Positions 7,082-12,256 of a stretch of DNA of 12,256 nt are shown piece by piece; the first letter of the stretch is position 1, and the number at the start of each line of letters is the position of its first letter. A program made the translations under genes and the position numbers. The DNA is from Alectryocaccomicrobium faecavium. Its GTDB lineage: Bacteria; Bacillota; Clostridia; Christensenellales; Aristaeellaceae. The DNA lies in contig DVOT01000225.1 in assembly GCA_018713425.1 (NCBI GenBank), positions 1-12,256 on the forward strand. The letters are read 5' to 3'. The notes beneath the pieces were generated by a model that had not been told where the DNA came from, did not search any database, and saw nothing but the letters and a program-made list of their open reading frames with translations.

Positions 7082-8059
7082 ATGAATCCGACACCCACGC
7101 TTTATATCGTCGTTCCCTGTTACAATGAGGAAGAAGTGCTGCCCGAAACCGCGCGCAGGCTTTCCGAATTGATGGATTCCCTGATTTCCTTTGGCGAAGT
7201 CACGCCCGAAAGCCGTGTGCTTTTTGTGGACGACGGCAGCAAGGACGCCACTTGGAATATCATCGAGAGCTTTGAGGATCCCCGTTTTGAGGGCGCGAAG
7301 CTCGCGCACAACGCCGGGCACCAGAACGCGCTGTGGGCAGGCATGACGTTGGCCTGCGACCAGTGCGACGCGGTGATTTCCATCGACGCCGATTTGCAGG
7401 ACGATCCGGAAGCCATTCATGGCTTTCTGGACGCCTACCGCGAGGGCTGTGACGTGGTCTATGGCGTGCGCAAGAGCCGCGAAACGGACACGGCCTTCAA
7501 GCGTCTGACCGCTGAAGGCTTCTATAAGCTGATGCGCCTGTTCGGCGCGGAAATTGTGGACAACCATGCGGACTACCGCTTGCTCTCTCACCGCGCGCTG
7601 GAAGCGCTGCTGCGTTTTGGCGAGGTCAATTTGTTTTTGCGCGGCATGGTGCCGCTCCTGGGCTTTTCTTCCAAAAAGGTCTATTACGACCGCGCGGAGC
7701 GCTTCGCGGGCGAATCCAAATATCCGCTCAAGAAAATGCTCGGTTTTGCCATGGAGGGCATCACCTCCTTTTCCGTCAAGCCCATTCGCATGATTACGGT
7801 GCTGGGGGTGCTGTTCGCGCTGCTGGGCGCGATATTCGGCATATACGCGCTCGTTTCCCTCTGCACGGGGCATGCCGTGGCGGGTTGGACGAGCCTGATC
7901 ATGTCCATCTGGCTCATCGGCGGCGTGAATCTCATCGCGCTGGGCCTGATTGGCGAGTATATCGGCAAAATTTATATGGAAACCAAGCGCCGTCCCCGCT
8001 TTATTTTGGAAAGCTATATCAAGCCCAGTGGCGCAGAAGAGGAAGACGCGGAGGAATAA
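7082..8059 (+). CDS. Family 2 glycosyltransferase, polyprenyl-phosphate type, membrane-anchored
   Basis: A 325-residue enzyme starting four bases after GGAGG (7073-7077). The GT-A fold is shown by the N-terminal strand LYIVVPCYNEEE (7-18), VDDGS (49-53) and the metal-binding DxD in IDADLQDDP (D102, D104). Two C-terminal membrane helices follow (about 236-260 and 270-292), ending in a positively charged segment (TKRRPRF) on the cytoplasmic side. This is the layout of GtrB/DPM1-like transferases, which move a sugar from a nucleotide donor to undecaprenyl phosphate for wall or surface polysaccharide decoration. The acceptor and sugar are inferred only from the architecture. No flippase or GtrC-like partner is adjacent. 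It follows dnaE by 87 bases with only a weak 5-bp hairpin (6994-7007) between, so read-through from dnaE is possible. The acidic tail (AEEEDAEE) is unusual. Confidence 0.92.
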   Translation: MNPTPTLYIVVPCYNEEEVLPETARRLSELMDSLISFGEVTPESRVLFVDDGSKDATWNIIESFEDPRFEGAKLAHNAGHQNALWAGMTLACDQCDAVISIDADLQDDPEAIHGFLDAYREGCDVVYGVRKSRETDTAFKRLTAEGFYKLMRLFGAEIVDNHADYRLLSHRALEALLRFGEVNLFLRGMVPLLGFSSKKVYYDRAERFAGESKYPLKKMLGFAMEGITSFSVKPIRMITVLGVLFALLGAIFGIYALVSLCTGHAVAGWTSLIMSIWLIGGVNLIALGLIGEYIGKIYMETKRRPRFILESYIKPSGAEEEDAEE

Positions 8060-8104
8060 GCCGCAAAGTTCAAAAAGAAGCCACATCATGCTAACCCAAT
8101 CGCA

Positions 8105-8133
8105 TTGCGCCTTGCCCGCTGGAATGCTACAAT
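8105..8133 (+). promoter_or_regulatory. Promoter of the MATE transporter gene
   Basis: TTGCGC (8105-8110) and TACAAT (8128-8133) are separated by 17 bases, and a TG stands one base before the -10 box (TGCTACAAT), giving an extended -10. A start near 8140 would leave a leader of about 48 bases. The sequence between the glycosyltransferase stop and this promoter shows no terminator. Confidence 0.6.
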
Positions 8134-8187
8134 GACAAAAAGGTGGCGTTCCGGCGGCGCTTTTTATTTTCCTGTGGAGATGATACT

Positions 8188-9561
8188 ATGCAAAATCCCC
8201 AGCGGCAGGCTTTGTTTGAAAGCGTGCCCATTCCCAAGGCGGTTGCGACTCTTGCGGTGCCCACGATCCTCAGCTCGCTGGTGATGATCTTATACAACCT
8301 GGCGGACACCTATTTTGTGGGCATGCTGAACAATCCCATCGAAAATGCGGCGGTCACGCTTGCCGCACCGGTACTACTGGCCTTCAACGCGGTCAACAAT
8401 CTATTTGGCGTGGGTAGCTCCAGCATGATGAGCCGCGCGCTGGGGCGCAAGGATTATGAAACGGTTTCGCGCAGCTCGGCCTTTGGCTTTTACATGGCGA
8501 TTGCGTGCGGCATCGTCTTTTCGCTGCTGTGCACGGCCTTTAGCGGGCCGTTGCTTTCGCTGCTGGGCGCGGACGAAACCACCGCGCAGGCCACCGCGGG
8601 CTATATGAAGTGGACGGTGAATTTTGGCGCGGTGCCCGCAATTCTCAATGTGGTAATGGCTTATCTGGTGCGCTCGGAGGGCGCGGCCATGCACGCGAGC
8701 ATAGGCACCATGAGCGGCTGTTTGCTCAACATCGCGCTGGATCCGGTTTTCATCCTGCCCTGGGGCCTGAACATGGGCGCGGAAGGCGCGGGATTGGCCA
8801 CGTTTCTTTCCAATTGCGTGGCTTGCCTGTATTTCTTTGCTTTGCTGGCGGTGAAGCGCGGCAACACCTTTGTGTGTATCCAGCCGAAGATGTTCCGCTT
8901 CAAAAAGGAAATCGTGTTGGGCGTGTTTGGCGTGGGCCTGCCGGCCTCCATCCAGAATCTGCTCAACGTCACCGGCATGACGATTCTCAACAATTTCACT
9001 TCTTCCTTCGGTGCAAACGCCGTGGCCGCCATGGGCATTGCCCAGAAGATCAACCAAGTGCCGTTTTACATCGTGCTGGGTTCCTCGCAGGGCATCATGC
9101 CGCTGGTGAGCTACACCTATTCCAGCCGGCGCATCGACCGCATGAAGCGCACGATTCTCTTTACCTTGCGAACCGCGCTATGCGTGATGGTTGCCGTGAC
9201 CATTTTCTACTCCTTCGCGGCGGATTCGCTCATCCGCATGTTTATGGACAATCCCACGATCATTGAATATGGCACGCGCTTTTTGCGTGGCATGTGCCTG
9301 GCCATTCCTTTCCTGTGCATAGATTTCGTCGCCGTGGGCGTGTTCCAGGCGGTCGGCATGGGACGGGAGGCGCTGATTTTCGCCATTTTGCGCAAGATCG
9401 TGCTGGAGATTCCCGCGCTGTTTATCCTCAATTGGCTGTTCCCGCTCTACGGCCTGGCTTACGCGCAAATGTGCGCGGAAATCGTGCTCTCTGTTGCCGC
9501 GATATTCGTGCTTACGCGCCTGTTCCGTCGCCTGAAGGCGTCGAGCGCACCCATCCTTTAA
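8188..9561 (+). CDS. MATE family multidrug/cation efflux transporter (MepA-like)
   Basis: The ATG at 8188 (MQNPQRQALFES) is preceded by GGAG (8175-8178) with a 9-base gap; an upstream in-frame ATG at 8143 has no such site and would add a charged stretch not expected in the family. The 457-residue protein is rich in hydrophobic helices, about 12, as usual for MATE transporters. Typical motifs are PTILSSLVMILYNLADTYFVG in helix 1, SSSMMSRALGRKD after helix 2, and NIALDPVFI in the middle of the N-lobe; the second lobe repeats the pattern (VGLPASIQNLLN). It would export drugs or organic cations across the inner membrane using a Na+ or H+ gradient. The substrate cannot be told. It has its own promoter and a strong terminator, so it is probably monocistronic. 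Confidence 0.93.
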   Translation: MQNPQRQALFESVPIPKAVATLAVPTILSSLVMILYNLADTYFVGMLNNPIENAAVTLAAPVLLAFNAVNNLFGVGSSSMMSRALGRKDYETVSRSSAFGFYMAIACGIVFSLLCTAFSGPLLSLLGADETTAQATAGYMKWTVNFGAVPAILNVVMAYLVRSEGAAMHASIGTMSGCLLNIALDPVFILPWGLNMGAEGAGLATFLSNCVACLYFFALLAVKRGNTFVCIQPKMFRFKKEIVLGVFGVGLPASIQNLLNVTGMTILNNFTSSFGANAVAAMGIAQKINQVPFYIVLGSSQGIMPLVSYTYSSRRIDRMKRTILFTLRTALCVMVAVTIFYSFAADSLIRMFMDNPTIIEYGTRFLRGMCLAIPFLCIDFVAVGVFQAVGMGREALIFAILRKIVLEIPALFILNWLFPLYGLAYAQMCAEIVLSVAAIFVLTRLFRRLKASSAPIL

Positions 9562-9563
9562 TT

Positions 9564-9582
9564 CGCCTTTTCGCGAAAGGCG
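9564..9582 (+). repeat. Short hairpin directly after the MATE stop codon
   Basis: CGCCTTT and AAAGGCG form a 7-bp stem around TCGCG, starting 2 bases after the stop. It has no T run behind it, so it is more likely an RNA 3'-end structure or part of the repeat-rich intergenic stretch than a terminator. Confidence 0.45.
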
Positions 9583-9600
9583 CGCAAAACATGGGTATAA

Positions 9601-9642
9601 GGCAAACCGGTTTTCTGCTCGTTCATAAACCTGCGGTTTGCC
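9601..9642. repeat. Nested inverted repeat between MATE and Hsp20 genes
   Basis: GGCAAACCG (9601-9609) pairs perfectly with CGGTTTGCC (9634-9642). GGTTT (9608-9612) and AAACC (9627-9631) can pair inside it, and AAACCGGTTT (9604-9613) is itself a palindrome. The element sits just before the main terminator hairpin. Its role is unknown. Confidence 0.5.
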
Positions 9643-9646
9643 AACG

Positions 9647-9686
9647 AATCGGGGGCTACCTCATTGCCTTGAGGTAGCCCCCGATT
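9647..9686 (+). terminator. Intrinsic terminator of the MATE gene
   Basis: A perfect 17-bp stem (AATCGGGGGCTACCTCA with TGAGGTAGCCCCCGATT) encloses a 6-base loop TTGCCT. On the plus strand it is followed by a T-rich tail (GGTTTATGGTATTTGTTTTT). It lies 18 bases beyond the Hsp20 stop on the opposite strand; the minus-strand tail (CGTTGGCAAACC) is not U-rich, although the stem is strong enough to stop convergent polymerases. Confidence 0.88.
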
Positions 9687-9704
9687 GGTTTATGGTATTT
9701 GTTT

Positions 9705-10163
9705 TTAGCCTTCGATCTGGATGACTTTCTTTTCGGGCATCTTCGGCGCGTCCTTCTTCGGGATCACCAAGTGCAGCACGCCGCTCTCGTAAGAAGCCTT
9801 CACGTCTTCCTCCGTGATGTGCTCGCCCACATAGAAGCTGCGCTGCATCATGCCCGCGTAGCGCTCCTGCCGCAGCATGCGCCCGTGCTTCTCGTTGTCC
9901 TTCTCGATCGCCTTCTGCGCCGAGATGGTCAGGTACCCGTCCTTCAGTTCCAGCGAGATTTCATCCTTCTTGAAGCCCGGCAGGTCGATATCCACTTCGT
10001 AGCCGTTTTCGACTTCCTTCACGTCCGTCTTCATCATATGCCGCGCGTGCTTGCCATACAGCTCGCGATCCACATTGCCCCAGCCGCGGAAGAAGTTGCG
10101 ATCAAAATCATCAAAAACATCCATCAAATTTTCACCGAAAACCGTGGGAAGATACGTACTCAT
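9705..10163 (-). CDS. hsp20: Small heat-shock protein, Hsp20/alpha-crystallin family
   Basis: A 152-residue ATP-independent holdase chaperone of the cytoplasm. The start MSTYLPTVFGENL is chosen because GGAGG stands eight bases before it; the frame stays open upstream but without a comparable site. The N-terminal arm (1-42) is rich in Phe and Asp; the alpha-crystallin domain spans about 43-137 and includes GYEVDIDLPGFKKDEI (54-69), DGYLTISA (75-82) and the end motif ESGVLHLVIPK (126-136). The C-terminal IxI oligomerisation motif is present as IQI (148-150). Length and layout match clostridial Hsp18-type proteins. The gene has its own promoter, a CtsR-like site and a long structured leader, described separately. 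Confidence 0.95.
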   Translation of the reverse strand: MSTYLPTVFGENLMDVFDDFDRNFFRGWGNVDRELYGKHARHMMKTDVKEVENGYEVDIDLPGFKKDEISLELKDGYLTISAQKAIEKDNEKHGRMLRQERYAGMMQRSFYVGEHITEEDVKASYESGVLHLVIPKKDAPKMPEKKVIQIEG

Positions 10164-10287
10164 ACTGCAAACCTCCATTCGTGTGCCCCCGCACCGCTGG
10201 CATCCGCCAGGTATGCAGGTTCGCATCCGGCCCTTTTGGGAGCCATTTCCTTGTGGTCTTTCGCCGCCTCGCTCATCTCTTCGCGAT
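10164..10287 (-). promoter_or_regulatory. Structured 5' leader of hsp20, candidate RNA thermometer
   Basis: From the predicted transcription start near 10287 the leader is about 124 bases. In RNA sense, UGCGAACCU (10225-10217) can pair over 9 bp, with one G-U, with AGGUUUGCA (10174-10166), covering AGG of the GGAGG Shine-Dalgarno sequence and most of the spacer to the AUG. Within the enclosed segment lie two more hairpins: CUGGC-GGAU-GCCAG (10210-10197) and GUGC-GGGG-GCAC (10194-10183). Another, CCC-AAAA-GGG with flanking GG/CC, lies upstream (10244-10229). A competing fold AUGC/GCAU (10226-10223 with 10216-10213) would free the ribosome binding site. Heat-melted occlusion of this kind is known for small heat-shock genes (ROSE and fourU elements), but this sequence is not one that I recognise. 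The structure is predicted by eye. Confidence 0.5.
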
Positions 10288-10293
10288 GATTCT

Positions 10294-10321
10294 ATTATAC
10301 TCAAAGATCAAAGTAAGTCAA
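10294..10321 (-). promoter_or_regulatory. Promoter of hsp20
   Basis: On the minus strand TTGACT (10321-10316) and a perfect TATAAT (10299-10294) are separated by 16 bases, a sigma-A-type promoter rather than a special heat-shock sigma. This implies control by a repressor or by the mRNA. Confidence 0.82.
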
Positions 10322-10322
10322 T
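10306..10322 (+). promoter_or_regulatory. Degenerate CtsR-like heptad repeat overlapping the hsp20 promoter
   Basis: GATCAAA-GTA-AGTCAAT compares with the CtsR operator (A/G)GTCAAA-NAN-(A/G)GTCAAA: one mismatch in each heptad, the correct 3-base spacing, and a mismatch in the spacer's central A. It covers the -35 box and part of the promoter spacer, where a repressor would block RNA polymerase. A third TCAAA lies at 10301. CtsR controls clp and some hsp20-type genes in Firmicutes; whether this organism has CtsR is not visible here. Confidence 0.42.
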
Positions 10323-10361
10323 AGGTCCAGGAAAATTTTCTTTGATAATTTTATGTAAAGT

Positions 10362-10394
10362 GCAGGCTTGGCGAATGCAATACACCAAGCCTGC
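10362..10394 (-). terminator. Terminator of the FeS-macrodomain-sirtuin operon
   Basis: GCAGGCTTGG (10362-10371) and CCAAGCCTGC (10385-10394) form a perfect 10-bp stem around a 13-base loop, 13 bases after the sirtuin stop codon. On the minus strand it is followed by ACTTTACATAAAATTATC, which is A/T-rich but not a clean U run. It separates the operon from hsp20. Confidence 0.65.
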
Positions 10395-10407
10395 CAGGCC
10401 CTCCTTT

Positions 10408-11280
10408 TCACAGTGCCAGTCGTTCAAGGGTTTTGCCGACATCCGCATCAATGCACAGACTTTGGCCCGCGAGTTCCTGAGGGCAGAACGCTTCTGTGAG
10501 ATTCAGGCAGGCATAGATCGCGCGAGGATTCTGCAAGGTCATTTTCCAGAAAGGCAACTTAATGATGCTCGGGGTGTTCAGCCCGACGCCCAGTTCCATG
10601 TACAGTATATTTGAATGTTTATGTTTGCAGAGAAAGTCCTCGTAACGCTTTTGCGCCGCATACCATCCTTCGTCCTGCACAAAAAGTTCATCGATCCGTA
10701 TGTTCATGGTCATGGGTGCGCCGCACACCGGGCAATAGGGAAGCAGCTCGCTGGGGATGCGCATGTCGCGTTGGCTGCGCACCATCTGACGGACGGCTCG
10801 TTCGTTATCATAGGTCTTATTGTGGCAAGCCTTGGCGCACTGCCACAGACCATAGTCGCCCTGGGTGTAAAAGAGACGCTCTTTATCAAATCCCGCCAGT
10901 TGGAATTGGTGGTCCACATTGGTGGTCAATACAAAATAGTCCTTATCCCGCACCAGCTTCAGAAGGTTCAAGTATGGCCGCCCGGCGGACACGTCATAAC
11001 GGTTGATGGAAATCTGACGGCTCCACCATGCCCAATATTCTTCCGGCGTTTCAAAGGGATAGAAGCCGCCGGAATACATATCTTGAATCCCGTATTTGCG
11101 CGCAAAGTCGGAAAAGTTGCGCTCAAAGCGCTCTCCGGAATACGTCATCCCTGCTGCCGTGGAAAGCCCTGCGCCTGCGCCGATCAAAACGGCGTCTGCT
11201 TTTTCCAGCGCTTCTTTCAACCGTTTAGTCCGCTGCAAGCAATCGGCGGTAGACAATTTCGTCCTGCTCTTTGAATACAT
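10408..11280 (-). CDS. Class M sirtuin (SirTM), putative protein ADP-ribosyltransferase
   Basis: A 290-residue SIR2-fold protein with the glycine-rich NAD motif GAGAGLSTAAG (34-44). The second NAD motif, TQNID in ordinary sirtuins, is TTNVDHQFQLAG (119-130), and the normally invariant catalytic His of the HG motif is Gln140 (YTQGDYGLWQC). N121 and Q140 have the same 19-residue spacing as the N118/Q137 pair I recall for the streptococcal SirTM. Zinc ligands are likely C148, C152, C183 and C186. SirTMs use NAD+ to ADP-ribosylate proteins rather than to deacetylate them, and are encoded beside macrodomain hydrolases, as here. The ATG at 11280 lies inside the macrodomain gene (56-base overlap) after a perfect GAGGTGATC site. 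An ordinary deacetylase call would be misleading given the missing His. Confidence 0.9.
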   Translation of the reverse strand: MYSKSRTKLSTADCLQRTKRLKEALEKADAVLIGAGAGLSTAAGMTYSGERFERNFSDFARKYGIQDMYSGGFYPFETPEEYWAWWSRQISINRYDVSAGRPYLNLLKLVRDKDYFVLTTNVDHQFQLAGFDKERLFYTQGDYGLWQCAKACHNKTYDNERAVRQMVRSQRDMRIPSELLPYCPVCGAPMTMNIRIDELFVQDEGWYAAQKRYEDFLCKHKHSNILYMELGVGLNTPSIIKLPFWKMTLQNPRAIYACLNLTEAFCPQELAGQSLCIDADVGKTLERLAL

Positions 11281-12004
11281 TGAAGATCACCTCGATCCTT
11301 TTTTCTCGCACTGCGTCGTGCGCGCAGGCCGTGCTGACGGCAATTTGGGCCGCTGGTTCGTTGGGGAAGCCAAATTCGCCCGTGGCTATGCAGCAGAAGG
11401 CGACGGTGCGCAGCCCTTTTGTATCTGCCAGGTCTAGGCAGGCGCGGTAACAGTTTGCCAACAGTTCCCGGTCTGCGTTGGTGACGCTTCCATCAATGAT
11501 CGGGCCTACCGTGTGCAGCACATAACGGCAAGGCAAGTTATAGGCTTTTGTGATTTTTGCGGCGCCGGTAGGTTCTTCCCCGTTTTGCTCGGCTATAAGA
11601 CGGGCGCACTCCATGCGCAGTTGCACCCCGGCATAGGTGTGAATGGCGTTGTCGATACAGCCGTGACAGGGAATGAAACAGCCCAGCAACCCACTGTTTG
11701 CCGCGTTAACGATGGCATCGGCGGCAAGCGTAGTAATGTCGCCCTGCCAGATATACAAACCGGTGCGCACGGGCGTCAGGTCCCCCGGCCTTGTGATACC
11801 TCGCTCCACAAGGCGCTCCCTCAGATAAGCATCCTGCACTTTCAAGAAATCCTCGCTGGCCGGAACCGGCGGGCGTACATTCATCAGACCCCGGAGAAGA
11901 CGCCGCCTTCCCGAAAGAGCGTCTGGAATGCTGATGTCAGCATATTCTTCGCGCTCCGCCAGCAGAGAGCGGAGCAGAAAGTCTAGCCTCTCGTCCTGTG
12001 TCAC
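11225..12004 (-). CDS. Zinc-type macrodomain protein, protein-ADP-ribose hydrolase
   Basis: A 259-residue protein with an N-terminal helical extension of about 80 residues and a macrodomain (about 82-255). The core shows WQGDITTLAADAIVNAANSGLLG (86-108) with the ADP-ribose-binding NAAN (100-103), then GCFIPCHGCIDNAIH (108-122), whose Cys/His cluster (C109, C113, H114, C116) matches the zinc-dependent macrodomains found beside SirTM genes. VLHTVGP (162-168) and CIATGEFGFP (205-214) form the phosphate-binding loops. These enzymes remove ADP-ribose from proteins modified by the linked sirtuin. The GTG start overlaps the upstream stop (GTGA) and follows GGAGG by eight bases. The 3' end overlaps the sirtuin gene by 56 bases, so the three genes form one tightly coupled operon. 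Confidence 0.93.
   Translation of the reverse strand: MTQDERLDFLLRSLLAEREEYADISIPDALSGRRRLLRGLMNVRPPVPASEDFLKVQDAYLRERLVERGITRPGDLTPVRTGLYIWQGDITTLAADAIVNAANSGLLGCFIPCHGCIDNAIHTYAGVQLRMECARLIAEQNGEEPTGAAKITKAYNLPCRYVLHTVGPIIDGSVTNADRELLANCYRACLDLADTKGLRTVAFCCIATGEFGFPNEPAAQIAVSTACAHDAVREKRIEVIFNVFKEQDEIVYRRLLAAD
11285..11293 (-). promoter_or_regulatory. Ribosome binding site of the sirtuin gene inside the macrodomain gene
   Basis: On the minus strand GAGGTGATC is complementary over nine bases to the 3' end of 16S rRNA and stands four bases before ATG 11280 (nine bases from the GAGG core). It decides the sirtuin start and implies separate initiation within the coding sequence of the upstream gene. 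Confidence 0.75.
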
Positions 12005-12256
12005 TGTCTTACCCTCCGTTCGACCGCTCTTGCGGGGCAGATTTCATAGCAGTTCCCGCAGTGCAGGCAGTGTTCCTGCCGTATGACTACGGGCTTTGTT
12101 GAAATATCCATGCACTTCTGCGGGCACTTGGAATAGCACAGCTTGCAGCCGATGCACTTGTCCGTCACAAAGTAGCCGGTCTCCTTTGCCTGTGCCCCGC
12201 CGAAAGAAAAGCTGGTTCGCTCAATTGGCTGTTGGGAAAGATCAAACCATTCGCCG
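12001..12256 (-). CDS. Protein with C-terminal double 4Fe-4S ferredoxin domain, 5' end outside the window
   Basis: The frame runs off the right edge; the last 84 codons are visible. They encode a linker (EWFDLSQQPIERTSFSFGG) followed by CIGCKLCYSKCPQKC and CLHCGNCYEICP, two CxxCxxCxxxC motifs that bind two 4Fe-4S clusters as in bacterial ferredoxins. The linker shows this is the C-terminal domain of a longer protein, not a free-standing ferredoxin. From memory, similar tails follow a flavin-binding pyridoxamine-5'-phosphate-oxidase-like domain in Clostridia, but that domain is not visible, so a flavin/Fe-S redox protein remains inference. The TGA stop overlaps the macrodomain GTG (GTGA), so translation is coupled. 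The N-terminal part and the operon promoter lie outside. Confidence 0.88.
   Translation of the reverse strand, partial: GEWFDLSQQPIERTSFSFGGAQAKETGYFVTDKCIGCKLCYSKCPQKCMDISTKPVVIRQEHCLHCGNCYEICPARAVERRVRQ

Noticed and set aside
8134..8172. AAAAAGG...CTTTTT stretch before the MATE gene as a terminator
   Set aside because: Only the A/T ends pair well; the GC-rich centre does not form a stem, and it lies downstream of the predicted MATE promoter.
9699..10289. A 196-codon plus-strand frame opposite hsp20
   Set aside because: The minus strand carries the full alpha-crystallin domain with promoter and ribosome binding site; the plus frame has none of these.
10164..10304. In-frame N-terminal extension of Hsp20 to a start at 10304
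   Set aside because: It would begin upstream of the predicted transcription start, reads as a non-conserved Arg/Gly-rich segment, and has no good ribosome binding site compared with GGAGG before 10163.
10615..11274. A 219-codon plus-strand frame opposite the sirtuin
   Set aside because: Antisense shadow; all NAD-binding and zinc motifs are on the minus strand.

Overview
The window looks like a chromosomal segment of a fairly GC-rich member of the Clostridia (Firmicutes). The evidence is a DnaE1-type replicase with a PHP domain, AGGAGG-type ribosome binding sites, sigma-A-like promoters, a long tRNA operon with encoded CCA ends, and a clostridial-type small heat-shock protein. I cannot name genus or family from sequence alone.

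Left part (1-1962): the 3' end of a calcineurin-like metallophosphoesterase is followed closely by a uroporphyrinogen decarboxylase-family protein of the non-HemE, methyltransferase-like type. A strong 12-bp hairpin lies between it and the tRNA operon, which runs towards it. tRNA operon (1968-2788, minus strand): nine tRNAs, transcribed as Arg(TCT)-His(GTG)-Gln(TTG)-Lys(TTT)-Leu(TAG)-Gly(GCC)-Gly(TCC)-Gly(GCC)-Lys(CTT) from a near-consensus promoter at 2824-2852.

Centre (3042-9561, plus strand): a small unrecognised protein with an RPGxxLG motif, then dnaE (DNA polymerase III alpha), a family 2 polyprenyl-phosphate-type glycosyltransferase with two C-terminal membrane helices, and a MATE efflux transporter with its own promoter. 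A 17-bp-stem terminator closes this run.

Right part (9705-12256, minus strand): a small heat-shock protein (Hsp20) has a roughly 124-nt leader that can fold so that part of its Shine-Dalgarno sequence is paired, and a promoter overlapped by a degenerate CtsR-like site. Upstream of it, in the same orientation but with its own terminator, is an overlapping operon that runs off the window edge: a protein ending in two 4Fe-4S clusters, a zinc-type macrodomain ADP-ribosyl hydrolase, and a class-M sirtuin (SirTM). In the sirtuin the usual catalytic His is replaced by Gln. This is a writer/eraser pair for reversible protein ADP-ribosylation, a published association. The lipoyl-carrier (GcvH-L) and lipoate-ligase partners known from some operons are not in the visible part, and an iron-sulfur protein is present instead.

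The most interesting points are the SirTM-macrodomain-FeS module and its unexplained Fe-S partner, and the Hsp20 leader as a possible RNA thermometer.
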